Shown here: one piece after another, positions 45,118 through 57,642 of the stretch
How positions within the stretch are numbered: the first letter of the stretch is position 1
How the letters are laid out: each line of letters starts with the position of its first letter
Source: Brienomyrus brachyistius
Lineage: Eukaryota > Chordata > Actinopteri > Osteoglossiformes > Mormyridae
Direction: 5' to 3'
NCBI RefSeq assembly: GCF_023856365.1
Contig: NW_026042997.1
Location: forward strand, 1-64,000
Length of the DNA stretch: 64,000 nt
Position numbers and translations under genes: made by a program
Notes under the pieces: model-generated
What the model was told of the DNA's origin: nothing
Databases searched by the model: none
The model's input: the letters and a program-made list of their open reading frames with translations, nothing else

Positions 45118-46294
45118 TACACTGAACAAAAATATAAACGCAACACTTTTGTTTTTGCTCCCATTTTTCATGAGATGGACTTAAAGATCTACAATTCATT
45201 CCAGATACACAATATTACCATTTCTCTCAAACATTTCTCACAAATCAGTCTAAATGTGTGATAGTGAGCACTTCTGCTTTGCTGAGATAATCCATCCCAC
45301 CTCACAGGTGTGCCACATCAAGATGCTGATCTGACATCATGGGTAGTGCACAGGTGTACCTTATACTGCCCACAATAAAAGGCCACCCTGGAATGTGCAG
45401 TTTTGTCTCACAGCAAAATGCCACAGATGCCACAAGCATTGAGGGAGCGTGCAATTGGCATGCTGACAGCAGGAATGTCAACCAGATCTGTTGCTCGTGC
45501 ATTGAATGTTCATTTCTCAACCATAAGCCGTCTCCAAAGGCGTTTCAGAGAATATGGCAGTACATCCAACCGGCCTCACAACCGCAGACCACGTGTAACC
45601 ACACCAGCCCAGGACCTCCACATCCAGCAGGTTCACCTCCAAGATCGTCTGAGACCAGCCACTCACTCAGACAGATGATGCACGGCCCCATGTTGCAAGG
45701 ATCTGTACACAGTTCTTGGAAGCTGAAAATGTCCCAGTTCTTGCATGGCCAGCATACTCACCGGACATGTCACCCGTTGAGCATGTTTGGGATGTGCTTG
45801 ACCGGCGTATACGACAGCGTGTACCAGTTCCCACTAATATCCAACAACTTCGCACAGCCATTGAAGAGGAGTGGACCAACATTCCACAGGCCACAATTGA
45901 CAATCTGATAAACTCTATGCGAAGAAGATGTGTTGCATTGTATGAGGCAAATGGTGGTCACACCAGATACTGACCGGTTCTGAGTCCCCAGACCCCCAAT
46001 AAAGCAAAAAACTGCACATTCCAGGGTGGCCTTTTATTGTGGGCAGTATAAGGTACACCTGTGCACTACCCATGATGTCAGATCAGCATCTTGATGTGGC
46101 ACACCTGTGAGGTGGGATGGATTATCTCAGCAAAGCAGAAGTGCTCACTATCACACATTTAGACTGATTTGTGAGAAATGTTTGAGAGAAATGGTAATAT
46201 TGTGTATCTGGAATGAATTGTAGGTCTTTAAGTCCATCTCATGAAAAATGGGAGCAGAAACAAGAGTGTTGCGTTTATATTTTTGTTCAGTATA
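45118..46294 (+). mobile_element. Internally deleted Tc1-type element
   Basis: The element is 45120-46292 (1173 bp), flanked by TA, with terminal inverted repeats of about 285 bp (45120-45404 and 46008-46292). The outermost sequence is (C/T)ACTGAACAAAAATATAA. A transposase frame lies between the arms but has lost its middle. It sits in a (TA)n tract of the satellite. Confidence 0.9.
45418..45973 (+). pseudogene. Tc1-type transposase, catalytic core deleted
   Basis: The 5' part (MPQMPQALRERAIGMLTAGM, then STRSVARALNVHFSTISRLQ) is the paired-like HTH DNA-binding region. At about 45674 it joins, out of frame, a 3' part beginning DDARPHVARICTQFLEA and continuing LAWPAYSPDMSPVEHVWD to TGA at 45971-45973. 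The second catalytic Asp (DARPH) and the Glu (SPVEHVW) survive, but the first Asp and roughly 150 residues are missing compared with a typical Tc1 transposase. It cannot be active, though its ends could still be moved by a full-length relative. Confidence 0.8.
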
Positions 46295-46498
46295 TATATT
46301 TATGGGTGTATCGAGACTAGATGGTCAGTATGGATAACTAAGGTGCACTAAAACTGGGTGAGCAGGCAAGGCATGTCACCCAGGTTGTGTGACAATTATT
46401 TTATATAAATGTATATATGTATATATATATTCCATCCACCATCCCTCCTTTACGGAGAACTGCGTTATTTTTATTGTCCATTACGAAAAAAATAAAAA

Positions 46499-46537
<39 letters not shown>

Positions 46538-46745
46538 TATTTATGGGTGTATCGAGACTAGATGGTCATTATGGATAACTAAGGTGCACTAAAACTGGGT
46601 GAGCAGGCAAGGCATGTCACCCAGGTTGTGTGACAATTATTTTATATAAATGTATATATATATATATATATTCCATCCACCATCCCTCCTTTACGGAGAA
46701 CTGCGTTATTTTTCTTTTCTATTGCTAATAAAAAAACTATATATA

Positions 46746-46798
<53 letters not shown>

Positions 46799-46984
46799 GT
46801 GTATCGAGACTAGATGGTCAGTATGGATAACTAAGGTGCACTAAAATTGGGTGAGCAGGCAAGGCATGTCACCCAGGTTGTGTGACAATTATTTTATATA
46901 TATGCATATACATATTCCATCCACCATCCCTCCTTTATGGAGAACTGCGTTATTTTTATTGTCTATTGCAAAAAAAAACAGAAA

Positions 46985-47053
<69 letters not shown>

Positions 47054-47165
47054 TATTCATGGGTGTATCGAGACTAGATGGTCATTCTGGATAACTAAAG
47101 TGCACTAAAATTGGGTGAGCAGGCAAGGCATGTCACCCAGGTTGTGTGACAATTATTTTATATAA

Positions 47166-47209
<44 letters not shown>

Positions 47210-47493
47210 CATCCACCATCCCTCCTTTACGGAGAACTGCGTTATTTTTCTTTTTTATTGCTAATAAAAAAACTATATATATATACATATATATTTATGG
47301 GTGTATCGAGACTAGATGGTCATTATGAATAACTAAGGTGCACTAAAATTGGGTGAGCAGGCAAGGCATGTCACCCCGGTTGTGTGACAATTATTTTATA
47401 TATATATTCCATCCACCATCCCTCCTTTACGGAGGACTGCTTTATTTTTAATATCCATTGCGAAAAAAAAACACAAGAAAAAGAAAAAATATC

Positions 47494-47529
<36 letters not shown>

Positions 47530-47635
47530 TGGGTGTGTCGAGACTAGATGGTCAGTATGGATAACTAAAGTGCACTAAAATTGGGTGAGCAGGCAAGGCA
47601 TGTCACCCAGGTTGTGTGACAATTATTTTATATAA

Positions 47636-47697
<62 letters not shown>

Positions 47698-49069
47698 CAT
47701 CCACCATCCCTCCTTTACGGAGAACTGTGTTATTTTTCTTTTCTATTGCTAATAAAAAAACTATATATATGTACATATATATATATATATATATGGGTGT
47801 ATCGAGACTAGTTGGTCATTATGGATAACTAAGTTGCACTAAAATTGGGTGAGCAGGCAAGGCATGTCACCCAGGTTGTGTGACAATTATTTTATATATA
47901 TATGTATATATATATTCCATCCACCATCCCTCCTTTATGGAGAACTGCGCTATTTTTATTGTCTATTGCAAAAAAAAAAAAAAAAAAAAAACAATACATA
48001 TATATACATATATATTTATGGGTGTATCGAGACTAGATGGTCATTATGAATAACTAAGGTGCACTAAAATTGGGTGAGCAGGCAAGGCATGTCACCCCGG
48101 TTGTGTGACAATTATTTTATATATATATTCCATCCACCATCCCTCCTTTACGGAGAACTGCGTTATTTTTATTGTCCATTGCGAAAAAAAAAAAACTATA
48201 TATATACATATATATTTATGGGTGTATCGAGACTAGTTGGTCATTATGGATAACTAAGTTGCACTAAAATTGGGTGAGCAGGCAAGGCATGTCACCCAGG
48301 TTGTGTGACAATTATTTTATATATATGTATGTATATATTCCATCCACCATCCCTCCTTTACGGAGAACTGCGTTATTTTTCTTTTCTATTGCTAATAAAA
48401 AAACTATATATATGTACATATATATATATATATATATGGGTGTATCGAGACTAGTTGGTCATTATGGATAACTAAGTTGCACTAAAATTGGGTGAGCAGG
48501 CAAGGCATGTCACCCAGGTTGTGTGACAATTATTTTATATATATATGTATATATATATTCCATCCACCATCCCTCCTTTATGGAGAACTGCGCTATTTTT
48601 ATTGTCTATTGCAAAAAAAAAAAAAAAAAAAAACAATACATATATATACATATATATTTATGGGTGTATCGAGACTAGATGGTCATTATGAATAACTAAG
48701 GTGCACTAAAATTGGGTGAGCAGGCAAGGCATGTCACCCCGGTTGTGTGACAATTATTTTATATATATATTCCATCCACCATCCCTCCTTTACGGAGAAC
48801 TGCGTTATTTTTATTGTCCATTGCGAAAAAAAAAAAAACTATATATATACATATATATTTATGGGTGTATCGAGACTAGTTGGTCATTATGGATAACTAA
48901 GTTGCACTAAAATTGGGTGAGCAGGCAAGGCATGTCACCCAGGTTGTGTGACAATTATTTTATATATATATGTATATATATATTCCCTCCACCACCCCTC
49001 CTTTACGGAGGACTGCTTTATTTTTAATATCCATTGCGAAAAAAAAACACAAGAAAAAGAAAAAATATC

Positions 49070-49120
<51 letters not shown>

Positions 49121-50159
49121 GTGTGTCGAGACTAGATGGTCAGTATGGATAACTAAGGTGCACTAAAATTGGGTGAGCAGGCAAGGCATGTCACCCAGGT
49201 TGCGTGACAATTATTTTATATAAATGTATATATATATATATATATTCCATCCACCATCCCTCCTTTACGGAGAACTGCGTTATTTTTCTTTTCTATTGCT
49301 AATAAAAAAACTATATATATATGTACATATATATATATATATGGGTGTATCGAGACTAGTTGGTCATTATGGATAACTAAGTTGCACTAAAATTGGGTGA
49401 GCAGGCAAGGCATGTCACCCAAGTTGTGTGACAATTATTTTATATATATGTATATATATATTCCATCCACCATCCCTCCTTTATGGAGAACTGCGTTATT
49501 TTTATTGTCTATTGCAAAAAAAAAACAAAAAAAACTATATATATATACATATATATTTATGGGTGTATCGAGACTAGATGGTCATTATGAATAACTAAGG
49601 TGCACTAAAACTGGGTGAGCAGGCAAGGCATGTCACCCAGGTTGTGTGACAATTATTTTATATATATGTATATATATATTCCATCCACCATCCCTCCTTT
49701 ACGGAGAACTGCGTTATTTTTATTGTCTATTGCAAAAAAAAAAACAAAAAAAACTATATATATATATACATATATATATATGGGTGTATCGAGACTAGAA
49801 GGTCATTATGCATAACTAAAGTGCACTAAAATTGGGTGAGCAGGAAAGGCATGTCACCCCAGTTGTGTGACAATTATTTTATATATATGTATATATATAT
49901 ATATATTCCCTCCACCACCCCTCCTCTACGGAGGACTGCTTTATTTTTATTTCCATTGCAAAAATAAAAAATTTTAAAACACAAAAAAAAAAAAAAACGA
50001 AAATAATAATAATAAAAATAATTTTGAATGTGTATTCAAATAAGTTTGAATGTGTGTGAACTATATATAAATATATATATACACATGCATATACAGAAAT
50101 ATATACACACACACACATATATATATATACACACACACACACAGACACACACTCACATA

Positions 50160-50560
50160 AACACATACACACACTGTGTACAGTCTTATGCAAAGGTTTG
50201 GCACCCCTTGACAAATAACATCTTTTCAATTACAAAAGCAACAATATCAGTTAATACAGTCTCTTTAGGAACTGGGGGAAAAATACACAATATTTTCAGC
50301 AAACATTGATGAATAGTTACTTTTTATGCCATAAATTGAACAAAATTACAAAATAAAAACATTATTATGGCACTCTGCAAAAGTTTGGGCACCCTACGTA
50401 ATCAGTACTTAGTAACACCTCCTCTGCCAGATATCACAGCTTACAAGCGCTTCTTATAGCCAGCTGAAAGGCTTTCAGTTCTTGTACTTGGGATTTTCTC
50501 ACATTCTTCCTTGCAAAAGGCTTCTAGTTCTGTAATATTCTAATATATCAAGGGCTGTAT
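50160..50560 (-). mobile_element. Tc1/mariner fragment
   Basis: 'gcaaaggtttggcacccctt' and 'aaaagtttgggcaccctacg', with the following 'agtaacacctcctctgccag', resemble the terminal region of a widespread vertebrate Tc1/mariner element. Only one end is seen. Confidence 0.45.
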
Positions 50561-52130
50561 TGTCAAATAGGAGATCGGCAGCATTCTCCCACCTGAGAAA
50601 ACTGTACTACAATGCCCTTGATAGTGTGTAGAAACACACTCGTCAGCTCTAGTCCTCCTGTAACAACGCAAAAGGACTGGCAACCCTCAGGTATTTATGC
50701 GTGCGATTGTATGATAAATTCACCCTGACAGTCTCACACTTCTCTTGGTACCAACAGGTCTCATGGAATATATAAAAGGCAACTGCAACAATTATACTCG
50801 GCACTAAACATCGAGGCACGGAAATGCAGCAGAGCTTGTGTATTTCTCAGGATGCATTCTAGTAAAATGCCCGGAAAATGAGCTAAAGACATATTTCAAG
50901 GGGCACTATATAAAACCGATGGAAATTTTACTGATTAAATAAAAGGAAAAGCATCGTTTGAAAAATCACAAATGTTTCTAAGATTCAATGCATCGCTTTT
51001 TGACCACATCATAGCGATGAACACATCATTGTTCCTGACAATGTCCTAATACAGAAATAAAACTTTATGTTGGTAAACTCAAAAAGCCTTCAGCTGTCAC
51101 ACTGGCTAACGATCTCAAACGATTATAAAGCAGCATTTTGAAAAGCGCTGTTTTAAAATAACAGATACAACACTTACCTTGTCTTCTGGCCAAATGCTTT
51201 TCACGGCTTGGCACTCCAACGGTGCTGAAACGAAATTTGTATTTCCTCCTACCTCGTTGGCCCTTCAGTTCTTCTTTTCTCCCTTTGGATGTTTTTTTCC
51301 TTCTTCGTTGGATATTGTTTTTTATTTTTGTTTGTTTTTTTTTACTTTGCATGTTTTTCCTTCTTCGGATATTATTTTTTTGGCTTATTTTTTTAGACGA
51401 TGTTTTTTTCGTCTTCTTTAAAAATTGATTTTTTTCGTCTTCTTTAAATATTGTTTTTTTTTTCATCCTTTTGATGTTGTTTTACGGAACAAGAGCCGTA
51501 CAGTGCTACTCTATCAGGAGGTAGCGCCAACTGAACGCCTTGAAGCAGTACCCAGCTCTTTTATAGGGAGCGTCAACCCGAAGTCAAGTTCTAGAACGTT
51601 GCACTCACTTTTCATTGGTTTCCCAGCTATGCTGTCAGAATAATGTTTGCTGATTGGTCGAAAATTTTAAAACGTACCCGAGTACTGTAAAAAAAACTCA
51701 AGATCTTGCTACCCTATCTTGCACCCATAAGGTGATTTTTTTTATACGTTATATGCAGCTATTTGTAGCAGGCCGTAATTAGACTAATCCACCCTTTGTC
51801 AATAAAGCCAACAAGAGAACAGGTTGCCCAAAGTTTGCTCAGGTACACGCCACAGCACAACCTTAAAAACACATCCAGCACAAATCACACTAGTGAATGA
51901 CACAGCAAATCACAGCAATAAAAAAGACCCCTATGGGCAATCCAGCACCCAGACTACAGGTGCCAAAAGGCCCAGCCTGCCTAATAATGAACCCAAAATA
52001 TACATACAACAAAGAAAAAGACACAAACAAAAAAGAAAATAAAACTAGCCAGCTGCTCCCACTAAACCCCGCTCCCGAGGCCACTAAGCCGGCTGGCTTG
52101 ATAATACACGATACAACCTCAGATAAAACA
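50561..52130. other. No gene recognised
   Basis: The T-rich stretch 51240-51480 produces Lys/Arg-rich minus-strand frames by low complexity ('tttttcgtcttctttaaa' repeats). No domain found. 51780-52130 is A-rich and may already belong to the retroelement that follows. Confidence 0.45.
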
Positions 52131-53530
52131 TATTAAAGCAACACCAGGGAGGTTTACAACCTGATCCTTAAAATTATCGACCCGTAATTCCACCTTGAAA
52201 ACCCCTAAAGAACAGTAGTTTACCCCATGACTCACTGCCCCATTCAAACAAAAAAAAACAGGTTTTTGGGGTAACCTTTAGGTCAGCTCTTCAAAACCAG
52301 GTATGAGGACTCTTCAGCTAATCAGTCCTCTAATTAGAAATCTAATTAGGGAGTTGCAGCGAAAACCTGCATACACACCGGCCCTTTGCGGATAAGATTG
52401 TTCACCCCTGAAACAAGCAAACAGAAAGGCTGCTACACTGCAAATTCAATATGCCCGCCGATGCTCCACCAAATCTATCAGGACCCTGCCTGTCTTTCCC
52501 GTGCCTGCTCCTTTGCCAATATGCCCTACCATCGGAACATGCACAGCCATCTCGCCCCGGCTATGCCTCCAGTCCGAACTGCAGTTCCTATACCTGCCTA
52601 TAATTGCCTGGCTACAATCCATCCCCCAAAATGAAATTGATGACCCAACGATCACAGCTAAGAATTCTATCCCCAAACCACTGGTCTTCCTCCCCAACCG
52701 AACGATCATTCACTGACCGTGGTAACTTATAAGGGTTGGTATGATGACCAGTGGTGGACCTCACCGAACGTTTAACTGGTCTCTACACCTCGGGGGGGAC
52801 ATAACCTCCTCCATTATACGAGGCCTACTTGTGGATGCTCTATTGCGACCCCTCCCACCAGCCCTGTCCCCGTAAAATCACAGAGTCCTCATCCGATTCC
52901 ATTTCTGTTGCCCCTGTGGGCAACCCAGACTCAGGAGACATTACCAGAACATCTTCCCCTGACATAACAACCCCCTGTGGTACTGGACGCAACTCTGTTC
53001 GGTGAACTTGACGGACAACCCCGTCCCCCTCCATTGGAGTTGCAGAGTAAACTGCACCCTGATCTTGGGGACACCGAACTACCATATACAAACAGGCATC
53101 CCAATGATCCTGTATTTTACCTCGAACATGGTTCCGCAAACACACCAGCTGACCTTCATCAAACCCCTAATCATTAACCAACTCATTGTGTTTCCGATTT
53201 CGTGGTGTGGCTTGTTCCTCCAACTAAGCCTTCACATACTCTTGAAGCACCTGCAAACTTTCCTGATGGTTTTGTACCCATTCCTCCAAAGGTCCACCAT
53301 ACTGACTGATCCCGGCAGGAGCCTGAAGATAGTGTATCGGTAATCGAGGCTCACAGCCAGACCTTAAATAAAAAGGCATCATCCAGTCATTTGGTGGGGT
53401 GTAGTATTGTAAGCTTCTCTGCTGGAGGAAGTGTGTGAAGCAAATTGTGCAAAAAAAATATTAAAGCAACACCAGGGAGGTTTACATCTAGATCCTTAAA
53501 ATGATCGACCTGCAATTCCACCTTGAAAAT
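52131..53530 (-). mobile_element. Ty3/gypsy-type pol 3' end (integrase C-terminus)
   Basis: On the minus strand, EEWVQNHQESLQVLQEYVK is followed, after a stop, by CLRNHVRGKIQDHWDACLY, VVRCPQDQGAVYS and RQVHRTELRPVPQG (53340 to about 52950), the typical C-terminal region of gypsy-type integrase. The catalytic DDE core is not present. Two near-identical 70-bp blocks ('attaaagcaacaccagggag' ... 'aattccaccttgaaaa') sit at 52131 and 53458 and bracket the fragment. Stops and frameshifts make it inactive. Confidence 0.65.
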
Positions 53531-54313
53531 CCAATTACCATATAAAGGATACAAGATGTAAAGATGACAAATGACATGGCACACATTTGTTGTTTAGACT
53601 GTTGTGTCAGGTTAATTGAAAGCTGAAGGATCTTAGTGTTTACTAGTCTAAGTAACAGAATGTCTAAACACTGTGCTTGCCTTTATGGGTTTTTAAGCAG
53701 AACATATAGGTATAGAAACATATTAACATTACGTTTCACGATTCACTGACTGGAGAATAGGAGAATATACACATCAATATTACTACTTAAGTTAACTAAC
53801 CCTAATCCCAACCCCTATTGGCACGGAGCCCGCCAGGGTTCAGGTGAGATATAAATCTGTAATCTGTATCAATGGTTTTGCTATCCATACCCACCCTATT
53901 AATGTTAGCTTCCCAGGGTTTCTTGTTAGACAAGCTCTGTGTCTCTCTATACCCCCATTTACTGCACGACTGATTGTCCATTTATAAAGAATCAAATAGG
54001 GTGAAGATGGTTTTAGTTTACAATTACTCTGGAAGGTGACCAGATTAAAAAAAACTAAATACCATGCCTACGTGTATGTAATCTCCATCACAGTCCCCAT
54101 TTTCCCCATAATCCTCGTTTTGATAGTGCCAATTTGTGTAATGTGAGTTTTTTTTTTTTTTTAAAAACTGTTATAGAAGAACATACTGGATGCCACATGT
54201 GTACAATTACCCCTTTCTAATTAGTGGGGTCCGTTGTGTCAGCTACAGCCTTTACTAACATACACATAAGTATACAGTCTTACAGCACTTTTGTTTTCCT
54301 TTTGTATTTAATG
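53531..54313. other. No gene recognised
   Basis: AT-rich; no coding evidence. Confidence 0.5.
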
Positions 54314-54697
54314 GTTTTCCATTTAGGGGGCAGCATGGTGGTGCAGTGGTTAGCACTGTTGCCTCACACCTCTAGGGCCCGGGTTCGAGTCTCCACCTGG
54401 GTCACATGTGTGTGGAGTTTGCATGTTCTACCCATGTCATCGTGGGGTTTCCTCTGGGTACTCTGGTTTCCCCCACAGTCCAAAAACATGCTGAGGCTAA
54501 TTGGAGTTGCTAAATTGCCCATAGGAGTGTATGCGTGAGTGAATAGTGTGTGAGTGTGCCCTGCGATGGGCTGGCCCGCCATCCTGAGTTGTTCCCTGTC
54601 TCGTGCCCATTGCTTCCGGGATAGGCTCCAGACCCCCCGCGATCCAGTAGGATAAGCGGTTTGGAAAATGGATGGATGGATGGACAGTTTTCCATTT
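54314..54697 (+). repeat. Full-length tRNA-derived SINE with 11-bp TSD
   Basis: The SINE is 54325-54686. It has an A box ('tggtgcagtgg'), B box ('ggttcgagtct'), a body ('gtttgcatgttctacccatg' onward) and a TGGATGGATGGA tail. GTTTTCCATTT is duplicated perfectly at 54314-54324 and 54687-54697. The layout is V-SINE-like. It serves as the reference for the truncated copies at 222, 11963, 18362 and 32055. Confidence 0.92.
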
Positions 54698-54775
54698 GAG
54701 GAATTAGCAAAAAACTGCAGTGCATGATGGGTAGGATCTAAAGGCTGCCTAACGCCCTTAATTTGTTTGCAATTT

Positions 54776-54960
54776 CGCCAGGTAGGCTACCTTCTTTAAA
54801 CTGCGTTTTGCTAGACTACACATTTCGAGATGTTTTATTGTAGTCTTGGTAAATATATATATATAGTTTAGCCTAACCCAGCCACTTAAGGGAGCAAGCC
54901 AGCTCAGGTAGGTGCCAGTCCCAAGCCCGGATTAATGGAGAGGGTTGGCGTCAAGAAATA
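54776..54960 (+). repeat. Dispersed repeat; inverted relative at 41395-41585
   Basis: Reverse complement of 41395-41585 with indels ('gccaggtaggctaccttctt', 'gtcccaagcccggattaatg'). Confidence 0.8.
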
Positions 54961-55035
54961 AAGAGAAATAAAGACAACTAATACTCCTAGTTTGCGAGAT
55001 CTGACTGCAATGGCAGCACTGCTACAAGGGTGTGG

Positions 55036-55525
55036 ATAAATCTATACAAATATCACCTGCATGCACATTACTTCTTTTACAATAACCAACTCCTGATCCA
55101 TACTGTTAGTCGTGAAAAAAAAAACTATCGTGTACATAGAGGCCCTGTGTAAAAAGATAACTGCCAAGGAAAAGATCAAAAACATTTATTTCAAGGATAC
55201 AAAGTTTTTATGGTCATGTACAGTGTACAGTGCAATTCTTATTTGATTAACTTGAATGTCTCCACAGACTAGACGATTAAACAAATAAAGCAGCGCAACA
55301 TTACAATAACTAATAACAAATAAACAAAGCTCACGAGTACTATTACAGTATTTATATCATTTATTTAAACTTAATTTTACCAGGTAAATTAACTACAAAG
55401 CAGTTACCACTGCTTTACCTGCTTCTCGGGAGAAATAGCAGATATACGTCATGTATGTGACTAAATTCTTAAGCCAATAAGGGCAAAGTTGTGTCGTAAT
55501 GGAGGCGGATCCAGTTTGTGCAGCC
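55036..55525 (+). repeat. Dispersed repeat, copy of 27231-27725
   Basis: See 27231-27725. The copies are alike over the whole length with scattered substitutions and small indels. It borders the 709-bp tandem array. Confidence 0.85.
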
Positions 55526-57232
55526 GGTTAAAGACACTACGGGCATGTAAATGGAGAACGAAATTATAGTTATACCGAATCTCCTACACACAATACCAAG
55601 GTTACCAACTTTGGTCAGCTGACCGGAGTGAGACGTTCAATTCCCGTAAGATTTCTTTGCGCCAGCCTGAGAGTCTGAAAACACGTCACACCAGATGCAT
55701 GAGAGATGGAAACCTGGGATATTCAGTCGAATCAGATCAAATATGATGCTAAGTTAGTACTAAGTTAAAATATGTTCCGGACTTGTAACATGCACCCATG
55801 ATTTGGAACAGTCAGCAGGCTGTCTCTGGCCACGCCCCCTACACTCGGTCCGGCCCCTGGCTTTTCCTGAATTCTGATTCCTTTAGATAAACATTGACTT
55901 CATTGATATTGTTATTGATTTATCGACAGACCATCATACTTTTTAGACGTTATAATAACAACACTCTATTGATCCCCAAAGAGAGAAATTCTCTCCTTGC
56001 CTGCCCCCTCTTACTGTCCATGATACACAAGCACATATGTAGAAAAACGTCAGCTTGGAAGCCAAGGCTGGACTTAACCTACTCTATTCTGGTATTCTGT
56101 TCTCCCAAGTAAGGCATCCCAAGTTCGAATCCAACTTCCGACAAAAGTTCTTCAATCGCTACAGCACAATTTGAGCCACTGATCGGCTTTAATTGCTTTG
56201 TTTTATTTTTGCGTTTCAGGCAAAACTACATAACACTTAAAGACACTTCGGGCATGCAAATGGAGAACGAAATTATAGTTATACCGAATCTCCTACACAC
56301 AATACCAAGGTTACCAACTTTGGTCAGCTGGCCGGAGTGAGACGTTCAATTCCCGTAAGATTTCTTTGCGCCAGCCTGAGAGTCTGAAAACACGTCACAC
56401 CAGATGCATGAGAGATGGAAACCTGGGATATTCAGTCGAATCAGATCAAATATGATGCTAAGTTAGTACTAAGTTAAAATATGTTCCGGACTTGTAACAT
56501 GCACCCATGATTTGGAACAGTCAGCAGGCTGTCTCTGGCCACGCCCCCTACACTCGGTCCGGCCCCTGGCTTTTCCTGAATTCTGATTCCTTTAGATAAA
56601 CATTGACTTCATTGATATTGTTATTGATTTATCGACAGACCATCATACTTTTTAGACGTTATAATAACAACACTCTATTGATCCCCAAAGAGAGAAATTC
56701 TCTCCTTGCCTGCCCCCTCTTACTGTCCATGATACACAAGCACATATGTAGAAAAACGTCAGCTTGGAAGCCAAGGCTGGACTTAACCTACTCTATTCTG
56801 GTATTCTGTTCTCCCAAGTAAGGCATCCCAAGTTCGAATCCAACTTCCGACAAAAGTTCTTCAATCGCTACAGCACAATTTGAGCCACTGATCGGCTTTA
56901 ATTGCTTTGTTTTATTTTTGCGTTTCAGGCAAAACTACATAACACTTAAAGACACTTCGGGCATGCAAATGGAGAACGAAATTATAGTTATACCGAATCT
57001 CCTACACACAATACCAAGGTTACCAACTTTGGTCAGCTGGCCGGAGTGAGACGTTCAATTCCCGTAAGATTTCTTTGCGCCAGCCTGAGAGTCTGAAAAC
57101 ACGTCACACCAGATGCATGAGAGATGGAAACCTGGGATATTCAGTCGAATCAGATCAAATATGATGCTAAGTTAGTACTAAGTTAAAATATGTTCCGCAC
57201 TTGTAACATGCACCCATGATTTGGAACAGCAG

Positions 57233-57642
57233 CATACCTGTCAAGGTTTGGATTTGAAAATAAAGGAAATTTTCCGGCACCCGCCGTGAGCCATCCCACC
57301 ACCGCAACCAGGCTCCAGTATCCCTTACATTTTAAGACAGGAAATATAAAATAATATAAATTATATAAAATATAATATAAATATAAATATAAATATATAA
57401 AATATATAAAATATATAAAATAAATTTTTGGCCACAACCGGGATTCGAACCCCGGTCTCCCGTGTGAAAGGCGGCGAACTTACCACTACACTATCCAGCA
57501 ACTATATAATATAATGTATATATATATATATATATATTATTATAAGGGAGATTTACGGGAAAATACTAATACGGGAGGACGGCGGGAAAGAGAAGTAAAA
57601 TACGGTAGTTTCCCGGCCAAAACGGGAGACTTGACAGCTATG
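57233..57642. mobile_element. Inverted-repeat element carrying a tRNA-like sequence
   Basis: The left end CATACCTGTCAAG and right end CTTGACAGCTATG are inverted repeats (one mismatch). The subterminal right part 'ggccaaaacgggagac' recalls a widespread fish DNA element. The interior has 'aaataaatataaa' tracts and a tRNA-Glu-like sequence. It interrupts copy 3 of the 709-bp repeat between 'ttggaacag' and 'tcagcaggctgtc'. Confidence 0.7.
57430..57500 (-). tRNA. tRNA-Glu (TTC)-like sequence, degenerate
   Basis: On the minus strand it has an A box (TAGTGTAGTGG), an anticodon loop CTTTCAC with anticodon TTC, and a B box (GGTTCGAATCC). The T arm has a strong stem, but the acceptor and anticodon stems contain several mismatches, so it is more likely a tRNA pseudogene or the internal promoter of a mobile element than a working tRNA. 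Confidence 0.5.

Larger units (their letters stand above)
43795..49960 (+). repeat. AT-rich satellite, roughly 200-260 bp units
   Basis: About sixteen copies of 'gggtgtatcgagactag' occur between 46303 and 49795. The monomer order is 'gggtgagcaggcaaggcatg', '(t)gtgtgacaattattttata', (TA)n, 'ccatccaccatccctccttt', 'aactgcgttattttt', an A run, (TA)n, then 'gggtgtatcgagactag...gtgcactaaaa'. Length varies mainly in the (TA)n and A tracts. A higher-order period of 642 bp links 47881 to 48523. A first, partial monomer at 43795-43850 is separated from the rest by the LTR piece and the Tc1 element, so both were inserted into, or replaced part of, the array. Long Ile-Tyr open frames here are translations of (TA)n. 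Confidence 0.9.

Noticed and set aside
46389..49815. Many 60-85-codon Ile/Tyr-rich open frames
   Set aside because: They are translations of (TA)n tracts and satellite monomers with no start or codon evidence.
51065..51466. Lys/Arg-rich minus-strand frame as a nuclear protein
   Set aside because: Produced by a T-rich low-complexity tract with short internal repeats.
55894..56112. 72-codon open frame repeated in each 709-bp unit
   Set aside because: Conserved only because the DNA unit is duplicated; it overlaps a LINE-tail-like sequence and has no domain.
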